64,000 bases of DNA from Uliginosibacterium gangwonense DSM 18521 (GTDB lineage Bacteria > Pseudomonadota > Gammaproteobacteria > Burkholderiales > Rhodocyclaceae), in the NCBI RefSeq assembly GCF_000373965.1, contig NZ_KB892836.1, positions 152,822 to 216,821 on the forward strand. Reading direction: 5' to 3'. The notes under the pieces were generated by a model. It worked only from the letters and a program-made list of their open reading frames with translations. It ran no database searches and had not been told where the DNA came from. This document shows, one piece after another, positions 27,137 through 35,683 of this stretch (position 1 is its first letter; each line of letters opens with the position of its first letter). A program made the position numbers and the translations under genes.

Positions 27137-27835
27137 CTAGATCAATCGGGCCAATTGCTGGCCACGTGTCTGGTACTGTTCAGTGTCAATACAGCCCATG
27201 ACAAGCTGGTGGCGCAATAGAGCGTAATGACTGAGTACAGCGACCTGTACGCCCAAAATCAAGTCAGTATCATATTTCCTGGCCAGCCATAGTCGCCAAG
27301 GATCATCATTGGGGGCCAGCACAAAAGAATCTGGCAGCAGCCCCGGCATGGCAATGGAAAATTCCCTCAAATTGATACCCGCCACACCACAAGCCTGCGC
27401 CAAGTCGAGCCAGTCCTGCCTCGGCAATAAGGGCTCCTGGCCCGCTTGCGGCCCCAACACCTGGGCATGAACGCGACAGCGCAACAAAGGCAGCAATCCC
27501 CCTTCATCCCAATAAGACACTTGCCCCTTGAAGCACCCCAGGGCCTGAGACGCTTTTTGCAGGATCAAGGACTCGCTCAGCGCTGGCGCGGCAAAGCTCT
27601 GAAGCGTAAAGCCTCCCTCAGCAGCATAAGCCAGCAAAACGATCTGGCGGATCTGGCAAAGGTGAGCGGGGAGATCGGCATGGCCGGTTTTGACGCGCTG
27701 ACGTTGAAACGCGTATTCAGCCACTTCAAAATCAGACAAATCGTGCGGCAGGGCATACAGGCGGCGCAGCGCCGCAATATCTGGCAGCGTCTGGACCGCA
27801 AAGCTCAGACAGGAATCGGCTCGCATCTTGATCAC
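27137..27835 (-). CDS. PolB-like 3'-5' exonuclease homologue with lost catalytic residues
   Basis: The 232-residue product resembles the 'predicted 3'-5' exonuclease related to PolB' family. The segment ALRRLYALPHDLSDFEVAEY to AFQRQRVKTG and LPAHLCQIRQIV match what is recalled of that family's N-terminal half. However, the first active-site motif, FDIET in active members, reads FAVQT here (residues 12-16), losing both Asp and Glu, and the second block (normally GGGFDLP) reads GGLLPLL. A late KYDTD may keep one acidic residue. It is therefore probably inactive as a nuclease. It starts with GTG overlapping the cysM stop by 4 bases, so it is translated with cysM. The family match is from memory of motifs, not a search. 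Confidence 0.6.
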   Translation of the reverse strand: MIKMRADSCLSFAVQTLPDIAALRRLYALPHDLSDFEVAEYAFQRQRVKTGHADLPAHLCQIRQIVLLAYAAEGGFTLQSFAAPALSESLILQKASQALGCFKGQVSYWDEGGLLPLLRCRVHAQVLGPQAGQEPLLPRQDWLDLAQACGVAGINLREFSIAMPGLLPDSFVLAPNDDPWRLWLARKYDTDLILGVQVAVLSHYALLRHQLVMGCIDTEQYQTRGQQLARLI

Positions 27836-28734
27836 GCCGGAAACACTCCGGTCGACAGATACCGATCGCCTCGATCGCAGACAATGCTAACGATGACGGC
27901 ATCCTTAAGCTCGCTCGCCAGTTTGATGGCTACGCTAGCAGCGCCGCCGGAGGAAATGCCAGCGAAGATGCCCTCTTCGCTGGCAAGACGTCGCGTCACT
28001 TGCTCAGCCGCTGCTTGTGAAACGTATTCAATCCGATCTACCAAAGCCTTGTTGTAAATGGTGGGCAGATAGGCTTCAGGCCACTTACGAATACCGGGGA
28101 TCTGGGAGCCCTCTTCAGGTTGGCAGCCAATGATCTGGATGGCGGGGTTCTTTTCCTTCAGGAAACGTGCAACCCCCATAATGGTGCCGGTCGTCCCCAT
28201 GCTGCTGACGAAATGGGTCACGCGGCCCTTGGTCTGTTCCCAGATTTCTGGCCCAGTGCCCTCGTAATGGGCAATCGGATTGTCCGGATTACCGAACTGG
28301 TCGAGGATGACCCCCTGCCCTTCATCACGCATACGTGTGGCCACATCGCGGGCCATTTCCATCCCCCCTTCACGCGGGGTCAGAACCAGCTCGGCGCCAA
28401 AAGCGCGCATGGTCTGACGACGCTCAATGCTTTGATTCTCCGGCATGATGAGCACCATACGATAGCCCTTGATGGCCGATGCCATTGCCAGTGCAATACC
28501 AGTATTGCCACTGGTAGCCTCAATCAGGGTATCACCGGGTTTGATGTCGCCACGCGCCTCGGCGCGGCAGATCATGGAGAGTGCGGGACGGTCTTTGACC
28601 GAGCCAGCAGGGTTATTCCCCTCCAGCTTGGCCAATACCACGTTTCCATTTTGGGCAGCCAACTCACCCGGCAGGCGCTTGAGGCGCACCAGCGGAGTTT
28701 GGCCGACGTAATCTTCTAGGCTGGGGTAGTCCAT
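27832..28734 (-). CDS. cysM: Cysteine synthase B (O-acetylserine sulfhydrylase B)
   Basis: The 300-residue product is a PLP-dependent cysteine synthase of the CysM type, which makes cysteine (or S-sulfocysteine) from O-acetylserine with sulfide or thiosulfate. The PLP lysine lies in NNPAGSVKDRPALSM (about residue 45), the substrate loop is EATSGNTGIALAMA, and the phosphate-binding loop is SMGTTGTIMGVARFL. The length and the ERRQTMRAFGAELVLT segment favour CysM over CysK. It overlaps the downstream exonuclease-like gene by 4 bases. Confidence 0.93.
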   Translation of the reverse strand: MDYPSLEDYVGQTPLVRLKRLPGELAAQNGNVVLAKLEGNNPAGSVKDRPALSMICRAEARGDIKPGDTLIEATSGNTGIALAMASAIKGYRMVLIMPENQSIERRQTMRAFGAELVLTPREGGMEMARDVATRMRDEGQGVILDQFGNPDNPIAHYEGTGPEIWEQTKGRVTHFVSSMGTTGTIMGVARFLKEKNPAIQIIGCQPEEGSQIPGIRKWPEAYLPTIYNKALVDRIEYVSQAAAEQVTRRLASEEGIFAGISSGGAASVAIKLASELKDAVIVSIVCDRGDRYLSTGVFPA

Positions 28735-28811
28735 GAGTCAGGGTCGAAATCAATTGCGAACCCTAGATGATACCGGACTCGGCACAGCCCATCACGTAAA
28801 AAGCTCGGGGA

Positions 28812-29129
28812 CTAATCCTTGAGCTGAGCAAGGCTATTGTGGAAAGAGACTGACTCTTCGCGCAGGCGCATCATGTTGCTGTGCAGGGCATCCAGATGTT
28901 CACCCATCATGCCAACGATCACCTTGACGGCCTTCATGGGGCTGGCGGCCTCAGCACGGGCACAATCGATTGTGTTTTGAAACTGCCAGAGCCGATCCGT
29001 CAGGTAATCTGGGGCCGTTTCAATGAAATCCGCAATCAATTTTTGCCGGGCCAGGAAGAAAGCAGCAGGGTCCTGCTCTGCCAGTTTTCTCCATTGGTCA
29101 AAATCAAAATCATCCGCCGACACGCTCAT
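28812..29129 (-). CDS. DUF3135-like small protein
   Basis: The 105-residue product is acidic and helical, beginning with FDFDQWRKLAEQDPAAFFLARQ and containing a central segment (RLWQFQNTIDCARAEAASPMKAVKVI) reminiscent of the DUF3135 family. It has no signal peptide or membrane helix. Its role is unknown. It lies between cysM and the chemotaxis block, transcribed in the same direction as both but separated by gaps of 77 and 296 bases, so it is likely a single-gene unit. Confidence 0.6.
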   Translation of the reverse strand: MSVSADDFDFDQWRKLAEQDPAAFFLARQKLIADFIETAPDYLTDRLWQFQNTIDCARAEAASPMKAVKVIVGMMGEHLDALHSNMMRLREESVSFHNSLAQLKD

Positions 29130-29375
29130 TCCCCTTACACACTTTCACGCGACACACTGAAATGGTATGCAGAAAATGTACCATCAACAAGCTGACGACA
29201 TGGTGCAAGGCAGCGTTAGGACACTGAGTTTACAGGCAAGAAACGCCGCAAAACCATGCTGACACATGGCCAAACGGGCAAAAAACCTGCATCACGAAAA
29301 ACCAGAAGAAGGCGACAGGCGGAAACTTTGGGACATTCACCGTCTGGTCTCGATTCCCAAAATTGTCACATCTCC

Positions 29376-29408
29376 AAATAAAAACGGGGCTACAAAGTGC
29401 CCCGTTTT
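29376..29408 (-). terminator. Rho-independent terminator of the che operon
   Basis: A perfect 10-bp stem, AAAACGGGGC / GCCCCGTTTT, with an 8-base loop lies just past the cheA stop. On the minus strand it is followed by TTTATTT after the TTTT of the stem, an ideal tail. Confidence 0.9.
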
Positions 29409-29425
29409 GGTACGCCCAGTGCAGA

Positions 29426-31387
29426 TCAGGCTGCGCTGGCGACGCGGTTTTCCAGCAACAGCTGGGCACGGGTCGCTACCCGCTGCTCGCCCATACTAGA
29501 AAGAAGTTCCTTCATGTCGAGAATCAACACGATCTGACCGTTCGACAAAGTCGTTACACCTGCCACACCCTTGGGACGGAAGTCATCCAGGGACTTGATC
29601 ACGGCATCTTCGCGGCCTGCGAAGGAATCGATTGCCAGGATAAAGCTTTGCTCGGCCGACTGCATGAGCACACCATATTCGGGCACCGTTTCTTGCGGCC
29701 ACCCCAGCAGGGAGGCCAAGGTGACGATCGGCAGCACTTCGCCGCGCACCACCATGGTGGCTCGCCCACCCAGTTCCTGAACTTCCTTGGGTTCGATGGG
29801 CAGAATTTCGCGCACCATCGACAGCGGCACAGCAAAAGGCTGTTCGCCCAGGCACACCAGCAACACCGGCAAAATCGCCAGGGTCAGCGGCAGCGAGATG
29901 ATGAAGCTTGTACCCTTGCCTTGTTCCGAACGGATATCGATAGAGCCGTTCAGCTTCTGGATATTAGTACGCACCACATCCATACCCACGCCACGCCCAG
30001 ACACATCCGACACGGAGCTGGCAGTGGAGAAGCCGGGGAGGAATATCAGATTGAAGCTCTGACGTTCATCCATGGTGTTGGCTTCTTCATCAGAAATGAG
30101 CCCCTTTTCCAGCGCCTTGGCACGCAGGCGTTCAGGGTTCATGCCGTGGCCGTCGTCTGAGACGACGATCACAATGTGATCCCCCTCTTGCCGCGCTTCA
30201 AGCTTGACGATGGATTTTTCCGGCTTGCCCATCATCATCCGCTCATTGGGCAACTCAACGCCGTGGTCGACCGCATTGCGGATCAGGTGGATGATCGGGT
30301 CGGAGAGGTCTTCGATCATCGTCTTGTCGATTTCGGTCTCTTCCCCTTCAAGCACCATCTCGACATCCTTGCCCAAAGAACGGGCGAGGTCTCGGGCAAT
30401 ACGCGGATACTTCTGGAACAGACGACCAATCGGCTGCATGCGGGTCTTCATGACTGCGTTTTGCAGATCCGAGACAAGCAGATCCAGCTGGCTAACGGCC
30501 AGATCCAGTGCATGCATGGTATCCGTGTCATTCTTGCCATTCAGGATGTCACTCCTCAAGGCAGTCAGCCGGTTCTTGGTGAGCCCGATTTCACCGGACA
30601 GGTTGAGCACCTGATCCAGACGCGAGGTATCCACACGGATGGAATTATCCCGCTGGCGCTCCCCTTCGCGGCGCCCCCCTGGAGGCCCTTGGTAGCCGGG
30701 CTTGTCGGTTGCCCGACGGCCAACGGCTGCAGTAATGATCTTCTGCGCGGAGTCCTCTGACAGATGCTGCTCTTCTTCCTGCTCAGGCACATCCAGCACC
30801 TGGGGAGCCGGAACGTTACCGGACACAGGTGTAGCAACGGCCTTGCCGGTTGGCGTCACCCCGGTCACAGCGTGATAGTAGGCATCCCAGTCCGGGCCAT
30901 TGGCTTCATTGCCTGAAGGCACACTGGCTGCAGCCGCTGCAGGTTTTGCCGGTGCGGCGGCAGGCGCCGCAGCAGGTGCGGCCCGCCCCGTCAACTTACC
31001 AGCCAGCGCCTGCTTGATGTTGTTCAGCAAGGCCGCGTCGGCAGACGCAGGTTGCATGCCACGCTCCAGGTCGCCAAACATCGAGCGCACAGCTGCAGTG
31101 GCACCCAAGATGGAGTCAAGCATCTCCGGGGTGACCTGCAATTCACCGGTCCGCAGCTTGTCGAACAGGTTCTCGGTCAGGTGACACAAGGTGACCAGCT
31201 CGGTTGCATTGAGGAATCCAGCGCCACCCTTGATAGTGTGGAAGCCTCTGAAGATCTCATTCAATAATGGCAAATCGTGAGGTGTGCGCTCAAGATCGAC
31301 AAGTTTGTTGTCGACGCCCGAGAGCAAATCCCCAGCTTCAATCAGGAAATCCTGTAACAGATCTTCCATTCCCGCGAAATCGCTCAT
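29426..31387 (-). CDS. cheA: Chemotaxis histidine kinase CheA
   Basis: The 653-residue product is the central chemotaxis kinase, which phosphorylates CheY and CheB in response to receptor arrays. The HPt (P1) domain holds the phosphorylated His50 in FRGFHTIKGGAGFL. An Ala/Pro-rich linker (about residues 135-200) follows, and no CheY-binding P2 domain is recognisable. Then come the P3 dimerisation helices (VDTSRLDQVLNLSGEIGL), the ATP-binding P4 domain (IIHLIRNAVDHGVE, VSDDGHGMN, GRGVGMDVVRTNI, GTSFIISLPL) and a CheW-like P5 domain. The start at 31387 has a GGAG site 6 bases upstream; the longer frame to 31414 is not supported. It is the last gene of the cheV-cheV-cheY-cheZ-cheA run. Confidence 0.95.
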   Translation of the reverse strand: MSDFAGMEDLLQDFLIEAGDLLSGVDNKLVDLERTPHDLPLLNEIFRGFHTIKGGAGFLNATELVTLCHLTENLFDKLRTGELQVTPEMLDSILGATAAVRSMFGDLERGMQPASADAALLNNIKQALAGKLTGRAAPAAAPAAAPAKPAAAAASVPSGNEANGPDWDAYYHAVTGVTPTGKAVATPVSGNVPAPQVLDVPEQEEEQHLSEDSAQKIITAAVGRRATDKPGYQGPPGGRREGERQRDNSIRVDTSRLDQVLNLSGEIGLTKNRLTALRSDILNGKNDTDTMHALDLAVSQLDLLVSDLQNAVMKTRMQPIGRLFQKYPRIARDLARSLGKDVEMVLEGEETEIDKTMIEDLSDPIIHLIRNAVDHGVELPNERMMMGKPEKSIVKLEARQEGDHIVIVVSDDGHGMNPERLRAKALEKGLISDEEANTMDERQSFNLIFLPGFSTASSVSDVSGRGVGMDVVRTNIQKLNGSIDIRSEQGKGTSFIISLPLTLAILPVLLVCLGEQPFAVPLSMVREILPIEPKEVQELGGRATMVVRGEVLPIVTLASLLGWPQETVPEYGVLMQSAEQSFILAIDSFAGREDAVIKSLDDFRPKGVAGVTTLSNGQIVLILDMKELLSSMGEQRVATRAQLLLENRVASAA

Positions 31388-31451
31388 AGCTGACTCCGGT
31401 TCGTTTCTAGCCAATTACTTCTGAACACTTACACGGCATAGCCGATCCTGA

Positions 31452-32324
31452 TCAGAACCCCAAGCTTTCGAGCAAGTCATCCACCTGTTCTTGGCTCGTC
31501 ACCACGTCTTCCCTACCCTTCGAATCCACAACCGGGCCGTTGAGCAAACCATCCTGGGTTTGGGTGCGCTTGTTCTCTGGCATGATGTCGATCAGCACCT
31601 TGAGCAAACCGTCTTCCATTTTGGAAGCCATTTCCACAATCTTTTTGATCACCTGACCAGTCAGATCCTGGAAGTCCTGCGCCATCATGATTTCCATCAA
31701 CTGTTCATTGACCACCTTGCTGTCTTGCTGGGTCTGGTCCAGAAAGGCACGCGTTTCGCCTGCCAGGGCCTTGAACTCTTCAACAGACAACTTTTTGTCA
31801 TACAGTTGGGACCAGCGGGAACCCAGCGAAGCCGCACGATCTTCAATACGATCCTGAATCGGCTTGGCAATGTCGGTCGCATTGAGAACGCGGCTCGCCG
31901 CCTGCTCGGTCATCTGCGAGATGTAGCTCAGGCGCTGACGCGCGTCCGGCAGTTTCTCCGCAGTTTCCTCAAGCATTTTGTCATAGCCGAGCTGCCGGAT
32001 CGTGTCATGCAACAAGCGGGTCAGCTGCCCAATTTGCAAAAACGCCTGCTCTTGACGCTGCTCTGTTGACATGGAGGCAGAAGCCGCCACGGCTTCCTTG
32101 ATATTCACACCAACCGCTTCAGCCGGGACGTCTGCCCCCGGGCTCTTTTCAACCATGCTATCAAACAGCGCCTGCAACTCCGCTGAATCACCGACAGTAT
32201 CTATTTCTGCAACATTCTCTGGTTCTGCCGTCTTGTTCTGATTTGCCGACTCTGCGATTGAATCAAACAATGCTTGCAACTCTTCATTATCACCAGATTC
32301 ATCCGATTTCAGCCTTTTGGCCAT
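31452..32324 (-). CDS. cheZ: CheY-P phosphatase CheZ
   Basis: The 290-residue product is CheZ, which removes phosphate from CheY. The catalytic segment MMAQDFQDLTGQVIKKI carries the family's Asp (D220) and Gln (Q224), and the C-terminal CheY-binding peptide reads EQVDDLLESLGF. The long hairpin helices lie between. The N-terminal 65 residues are unusual: a 13-residue unit with ELQALFDS occurs twice (residues 14-26 and 48-60), exactly 34 residues apart, in an acidic disordered-looking context. The protein is longer than E. coli CheZ (214 residues) largely because of this extension. The start at 32324 has an AGGAG site; the frame to 32360 is rejected. Confidence 0.93.
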   Translation of the reverse strand: MAKRLKSDESGDNEELQALFDSIAESANQNKTAEPENVAEIDTVGDSAELQALFDSMVEKSPGADVPAEAVGVNIKEAVAASASMSTEQRQEQAFLQIGQLTRLLHDTIRQLGYDKMLEETAEKLPDARQRLSYISQMTEQAASRVLNATDIAKPIQDRIEDRAASLGSRWSQLYDKKLSVEEFKALAGETRAFLDQTQQDSKVVNEQLMEIMMAQDFQDLTGQVIKKIVEMASKMEDGLLKVLIDIMPENKRTQTQDGLLNGPVVDSKGREDVVTSQEQVDDLLESLGF

Positions 32325-32403
32325 GATGATGACTCCTAATTCTTTTCTGTCGAATGGCAACGCACCACACTACATGCGCCCAGGATCACGGGATATGCCA
32401 GCA

Positions 32404-32802
32404 TCAAGCCGACTTCTTATCCATTTTCTCAAAGATCTTCGCCAGTTTTTCCGACAGAGTTGCTGCGGTGAACGGCTTCACGATATAGCCGCTGGCTCCC
32501 GCTTGGGCAGCTTCAACAATATTTTCTTTCTTGGCCTCTGCCGTGATCATCAACACGGGCAGATGGCTCATTTGCGCATTCGCGCGAATTGCACGCAGCA
32601 ATTCAATGCCTGTCATATTCGGCATATTCCAGTCTGTCACCACGAAGTCGATGCCACCGGAACTGAGTTTTTGCATGGCAACCACGCCATCTTCAGCTTC
32701 ATCGACGTTGGTGTATCCCAACTCTTTCAGGAGATTCCGAACAATTCGACGCATTGTCGAAAAGTCATCAACCACCAGGAATTTCATTTTTGGGTCCGAC
32801 AT
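32404..32802 (-). CDS. cheY: Chemotaxis response regulator CheY
   Basis: The 132-residue product is the motor-switch response regulator. It has [20 protein letters not shown] (acidic pair Asp-Asp, then FSTMRR typical of CheY), the phosphoacceptor Asp in [13 protein letters not shown] (about residue 60), Thr in [12 protein letters not shown] and Lys in [12 protein letters not shown]. Phospho-CheY binds FliM to reverse the flagellar motor. It sits between cheV and cheZ with short gaps, and its phosphatase is encoded immediately downstream. Confidence 0.95.
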   Translation of the reverse strand: MSDPKMKFLVVDDFSTMRRIVRNLLKELGYTNVDEAEDGVVAMQKLSSGGIDFVVTDWNMPNMTGIELLRAIRANAQMSHLPVLMITAEAKKENIVEAAQAGASGYIVKPFTAATLSEKLAKIFEKMDKKSA

Positions 32803-32818
32803 AGTTGTGTTTCTCCGG

Positions 32819-33766
32819 TTAGTCCTTGAAGACCTTTAAAAGATAGGGACGCAAGGTGTCGGCAAGTATCTCAGCATCAAACTTGGCCACATAGGCATCC
32901 ACCCCGACGGCTTTGCCCATGGAACGATTGGCTTCTGAAGACAACGACGAATGCATAACAACGGGGATCCCATCGAAACGGGCATCATTCTTAATATTGC
33001 GTGTGAGTACGTAGCCATCCATTTCAGGCATTTCAGCGTCGACCAGGATGAGGCTGATTTCATCAGCCAGACGCCGCTTCTGCTGTTGCGCATGGGCTGC
33101 CATGCCATCCAGGCGGGTCCAGGCTTCCAAACCATTCAGGGCATGTTTGTGACGTGCGCCGAGCTTATCAAGCACTTCAACAATCTTCTTGCGGGCAATG
33201 GCCGAATCATCAACAAAGAAGACGTTGGCTTCGATACTGTTGCCCAATGCCGAAATCTGACCGACAGGGGCCTCACCAAAGGTTTGCGCCAGAATGGTCT
33301 CGACGTCGAGGATCGACACCAGTTTGCCATCGGCCAATTCCGTAATGGCGGTGATATTGTTCTGGGTGGAACCTGCCATGTTCTCAGGCTGACGCACCTT
33401 ATCCCATTCAACGCGGATGATGCGATCAACCCCCTCGACCAGGAAGCCCAGGGTGCGTTTGCTGTATTCGGTCACCATCATCGACCCGCCCAAGCCCTGG
33501 CCCGGCTTGGCAAGCCCCAGCACCTTGGCCAGCGAAAGCACAGGGATCACGTTGCCACGCAAGGAGATCAGCCCCTCCACGCCGCTGGGCATGTTGGGTG
33601 CCTTAGTGATGAAGGGGGTTCGGCAGACTTCTCGAACCTTGAATACATTGATGCCGAATATTTCACTGGTTCCCAAGGAGAACAGCAGGATCTCCATACG
33701 GTTGGAGCCAGCCAGCTTGGTACGGGCATCCACCGTTTCAAGCAGATTCGTATTGGCGCGTTCCAT
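32819..33766 (-). CDS. cheV: Chemotaxis coupling protein CheV (first copy)
   Basis: The 315-residue product joins a CheW-like domain (about residues 10-165; [40 protein letters not shown]) to a receiver domain (from about 180; [46 protein letters not shown]). CheV couples receptors to CheA and is itself phosphorylated, helping adaptation or acting as a phosphate sink. The start at 33766 gives an AGGG ribosome site 7 bases away; the ATG at 33772 has almost no spacing. It shares clear similarity with the second cheV immediately upstream, suggesting a tandem duplication that has since diverged. Confidence 0.92.
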   Translation of the reverse strand: MERANTNLLETVDARTKLAGSNRMEILLFSLGTSEIFGINVFKVREVCRTPFITKAPNMPSGVEGLISLRGNVIPVLSLAKVLGLAKPGQGLGGSMMVTEYSKRTLGFLVEGVDRIIRVEWDKVRQPENMAGSTQNNITAITELADGKLVSILDVETILAQTFGEAPVGQISALGNSIEANVFFVDDSAIARKKIVEVLDKLGARHKHALNGLEAWTRLDGMAAHAQQQKRRLADEISLILVDAEMPEMDGYVLTRNIKNDARFDGIPVVMHSSLSSEANRSMGKAVGVDAYVAKFDAEILADTLRPYLLKVFKD

Positions 33767-33792
33767 TGACATTCCCTTTCCCCGCCCCTGTC

Positions 33793-34755
33793 TCAGATGA
33801 CATCAACAACTTGATCCGGCGACAACATGGCCCGCAGAGAGTCAGCCAGCCGATGCGGTTCAAATTTATGTACGTAGCCATCCACCCCCACAGATTTGCC
33901 CAGGGTCTGGTTCGACATGCTGGATAGCGATGAGTGCATCAACACGGGGACGCCGTCAAAGCGTGGGTCCGACTTGATTTTTTTGGTCAGGATATAACCA
34001 TCCATTTCGGGCATTTCCACATCGGTGAGCACCAGATTGAGGATTTCCCATACTTTTCGCCCCGTCACATCTGCATGCTTGGCGATGCGCTCAAGCTCTT
34101 CCCAGGCGACACGGCCATTGACGGTGGAAACAAAGCGGATGTTCATGGCCTTGAGCGTCTTTTCGATCTGCTTGCGCGCCACCGAGGAATCGTCGGCGAA
34201 CAGCACCATGAAGTCACGGTCGACCGGCTTGATGTCTTTGAACAGGTACTCGTCATCGTATTTGGTCGTTTCGGAGAGTACCTTCTCCACGTCCAGCATC
34301 ATGATCAGGCGGCCATCCTCCAACTCTGTCACGGCCGTGACCAAGCCCCCAAGCTTGGAGGTCAGCATTTCGGGAGGAATCCTCATCTGCGCCCAATCCA
34401 GGCGCAGGATGGTATCCACGGCTTCCACCAGGAAGCCTTGGGTGTGACCATTATACTCGGTCACGATCATGATTTCGCGCTTGCGCTCCGGGTCAATCCC
34501 GGCGTATTTGGCCAAATCCACCACAGGCACCAACTGGCCGCGCAGCGAAACCATCCCTTCCACCCCGTCCTGCATATCAGGCGCGGCGGTGATGGGGGGG
34601 GTTCGCATCACTTCGCGTACCTTGAATACGTTGATACCAAAACTTTCCTTGCGACCGGTCCGTTCATCCGTCCCGAGCGAGAAGAGCAAGATTTCCAACT
34701 TGTTCGTTCCTGCAAGCCGCGTTCTCGCATCGATACTTTTCAACAGTTCCGACAT
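33793..34755 (-). CDS. Chemotaxis coupling protein CheV (second copy)
   Basis: The 320-residue product has the same CheW-REC layout as the neighbour: MSELLKSIDARTRLAGTN start, LFSLGTDERTGRKESFGINVF, VEGMVSLRGQLVPVVDLAKY, then the receiver with LFADDSSVARKQI, LVLTDVEMPEMDG and LMHSSLSSMSNQT. An insertion (DERTGRKES) in the CheW domain distinguishes it. The start at 34755 follows a GGAG site 8 bases upstream; the longer frame to 34911 adds an unsupported leader. As the first gene of the cheV-cheV-cheY-cheZ-cheA run, its upstream region should carry the promoter. The two CheVs probably serve different receptors. Confidence 0.9.
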   Translation of the reverse strand: MSELLKSIDARTRLAGTNKLEILLFSLGTDERTGRKESFGINVFKVREVMRTPPITAAPDMQDGVEGMVSLRGQLVPVVDLAKYAGIDPERKREIMIVTEYNGHTQGFLVEAVDTILRLDWAQMRIPPEMLTSKLGGLVTAVTELEDGRLIMMLDVEKVLSETTKYDDEYLFKDIKPVDRDFMVLFADDSSVARKQIEKTLKAMNIRFVSTVNGRVAWEELERIAKHADVTGRKVWEILNLVLTDVEMPEMDGYILTKKIKSDPRFDGVPVLMHSSLSSMSNQTLGKSVGVDGYVHKFEPHRLADSLRAMLSPDQVVDVI

Positions 34756-35327
34756 GGCATTCTCCGTTCCATGAACCAGTCTCTCCAATGACTGAGCGCG
34801 TCCTGCGCAGCACCTGAAGGGTTTACGACACCCGTCCTCAGAACTTGAGGCCAGTTGTGGCGTTCGCGTGAGGCTCCCCCCATTTGCGCCATATCTTGCC
34901 ACGATCCCCACTTTTTCCTGCCAAGAAGGATTCTTGCATCAATATACCCTGGCAAGCGTAAATTACTGCTAAAACCACGTAATATTGCAAACCTGCAAAG
35001 GAAGTATCCATCCAGGGCGCACAAGAACAACAAATCCACCCTTAGGGGCGAGTGCGTGCAGAACACAGTCGGTGCAATGGCCCTGTAAGGCACCATGCAT
35101 GAGGAAATTGGCGCAGAATCGGCCCCACATGGAGCGCGACAAAAATTCACGGTGTTCCAACATCAGCCAGTCGCGAGCCTGGCTGCAGGTCAAGACACAA
35201 CAACTGACAATCCGCTGGAATACTCCAACGCACTGAGAGGGCTCAGCCACCGCCACGGGGCGCAACGCAAACCTTGCCAGCCCCCTCTGGTAACCGCCGT
35301 GCCCCACGCGTCAAGAGCATCCCGAAA
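34756..35327. other. 572-base gap in the chemotaxis block, possible small Cys-rich gene
   Basis: The stretch separates the STAS gene from the second cheV and should carry the cheV operon promoter; no sigma-28 consensus was seen. A minus-strand frame (34969-35307, GTG start) encodes up to 112 residues with a Cys/His-rich middle: LTCSQARDWLMLEHREF, RFCANFLMHGALQGHCTDC. The codon choice in that middle part looks gene-like, but no ribosome site or family was recognised. Other frames here look like chance. Confidence 0.3.
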
Positions 35328-35633
35328 TCAGGTGATTGAAAACAGCTTGGAGAAGTTGGCGATATCCAGCACCTGGCGGACACTCCCCTTGACCCCCACC
35401 AGCGCCACCTCTTTGCTGGAAGCTTTGGCCTTGTCCCTGAGCATCAGCAGCATCCCCAATGCTGAACTATCAAGATAAGTCACCTCGGCCAGATCAACCT
35501 GAACAGCACGGTTGCCGGCTTGAGACAACAAGCCATCAACGGCTTCCCGGAATTCGCGATGGGCCTTGAAATCAAACCGGCCAGACAAACGCAATACTGC
35601 TTGCGAATCTTTGATCGTTACCTGCGTATCCAT
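35328..35633 (-). CDS. STAS-domain protein (anti-sigma antagonist-like)
   Basis: The 101-residue product is a single STAS domain with the strand VTIKDSQAVLRLSGRFDF and the conserved switch segment VTYLDSSALGMLLMLRD, whose Ser is the site phosphorylated in SpoIIAA-type antagonists. Such proteins act in partner-switching with an RsbW-like kinase and often regulate sigma factors, diguanylate cyclases or motility. No kinase or PP2C phosphatase gene is adjacent. The ATG at 35633 has AGGAG 7 bases upstream and is preferred to the GTG at 35636. It is the last gene of the motA-to-STAS run, 50 bases after cheB. Confidence 0.88.
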   Translation of the reverse strand: MDTQVTIKDSQAVLRLSGRFDFKAHREFREAVDGLLSQAGNRAVQVDLAEVTYLDSSALGMLLMLRDKAKASSKEVALVGVKGSVRQVLDIANFSKLFSIT

Positions 35634-35683
35634 CACGGATCTCCTATTGGAAAACTACTGGCACGGCAGTTGAGCCCTTGCCA

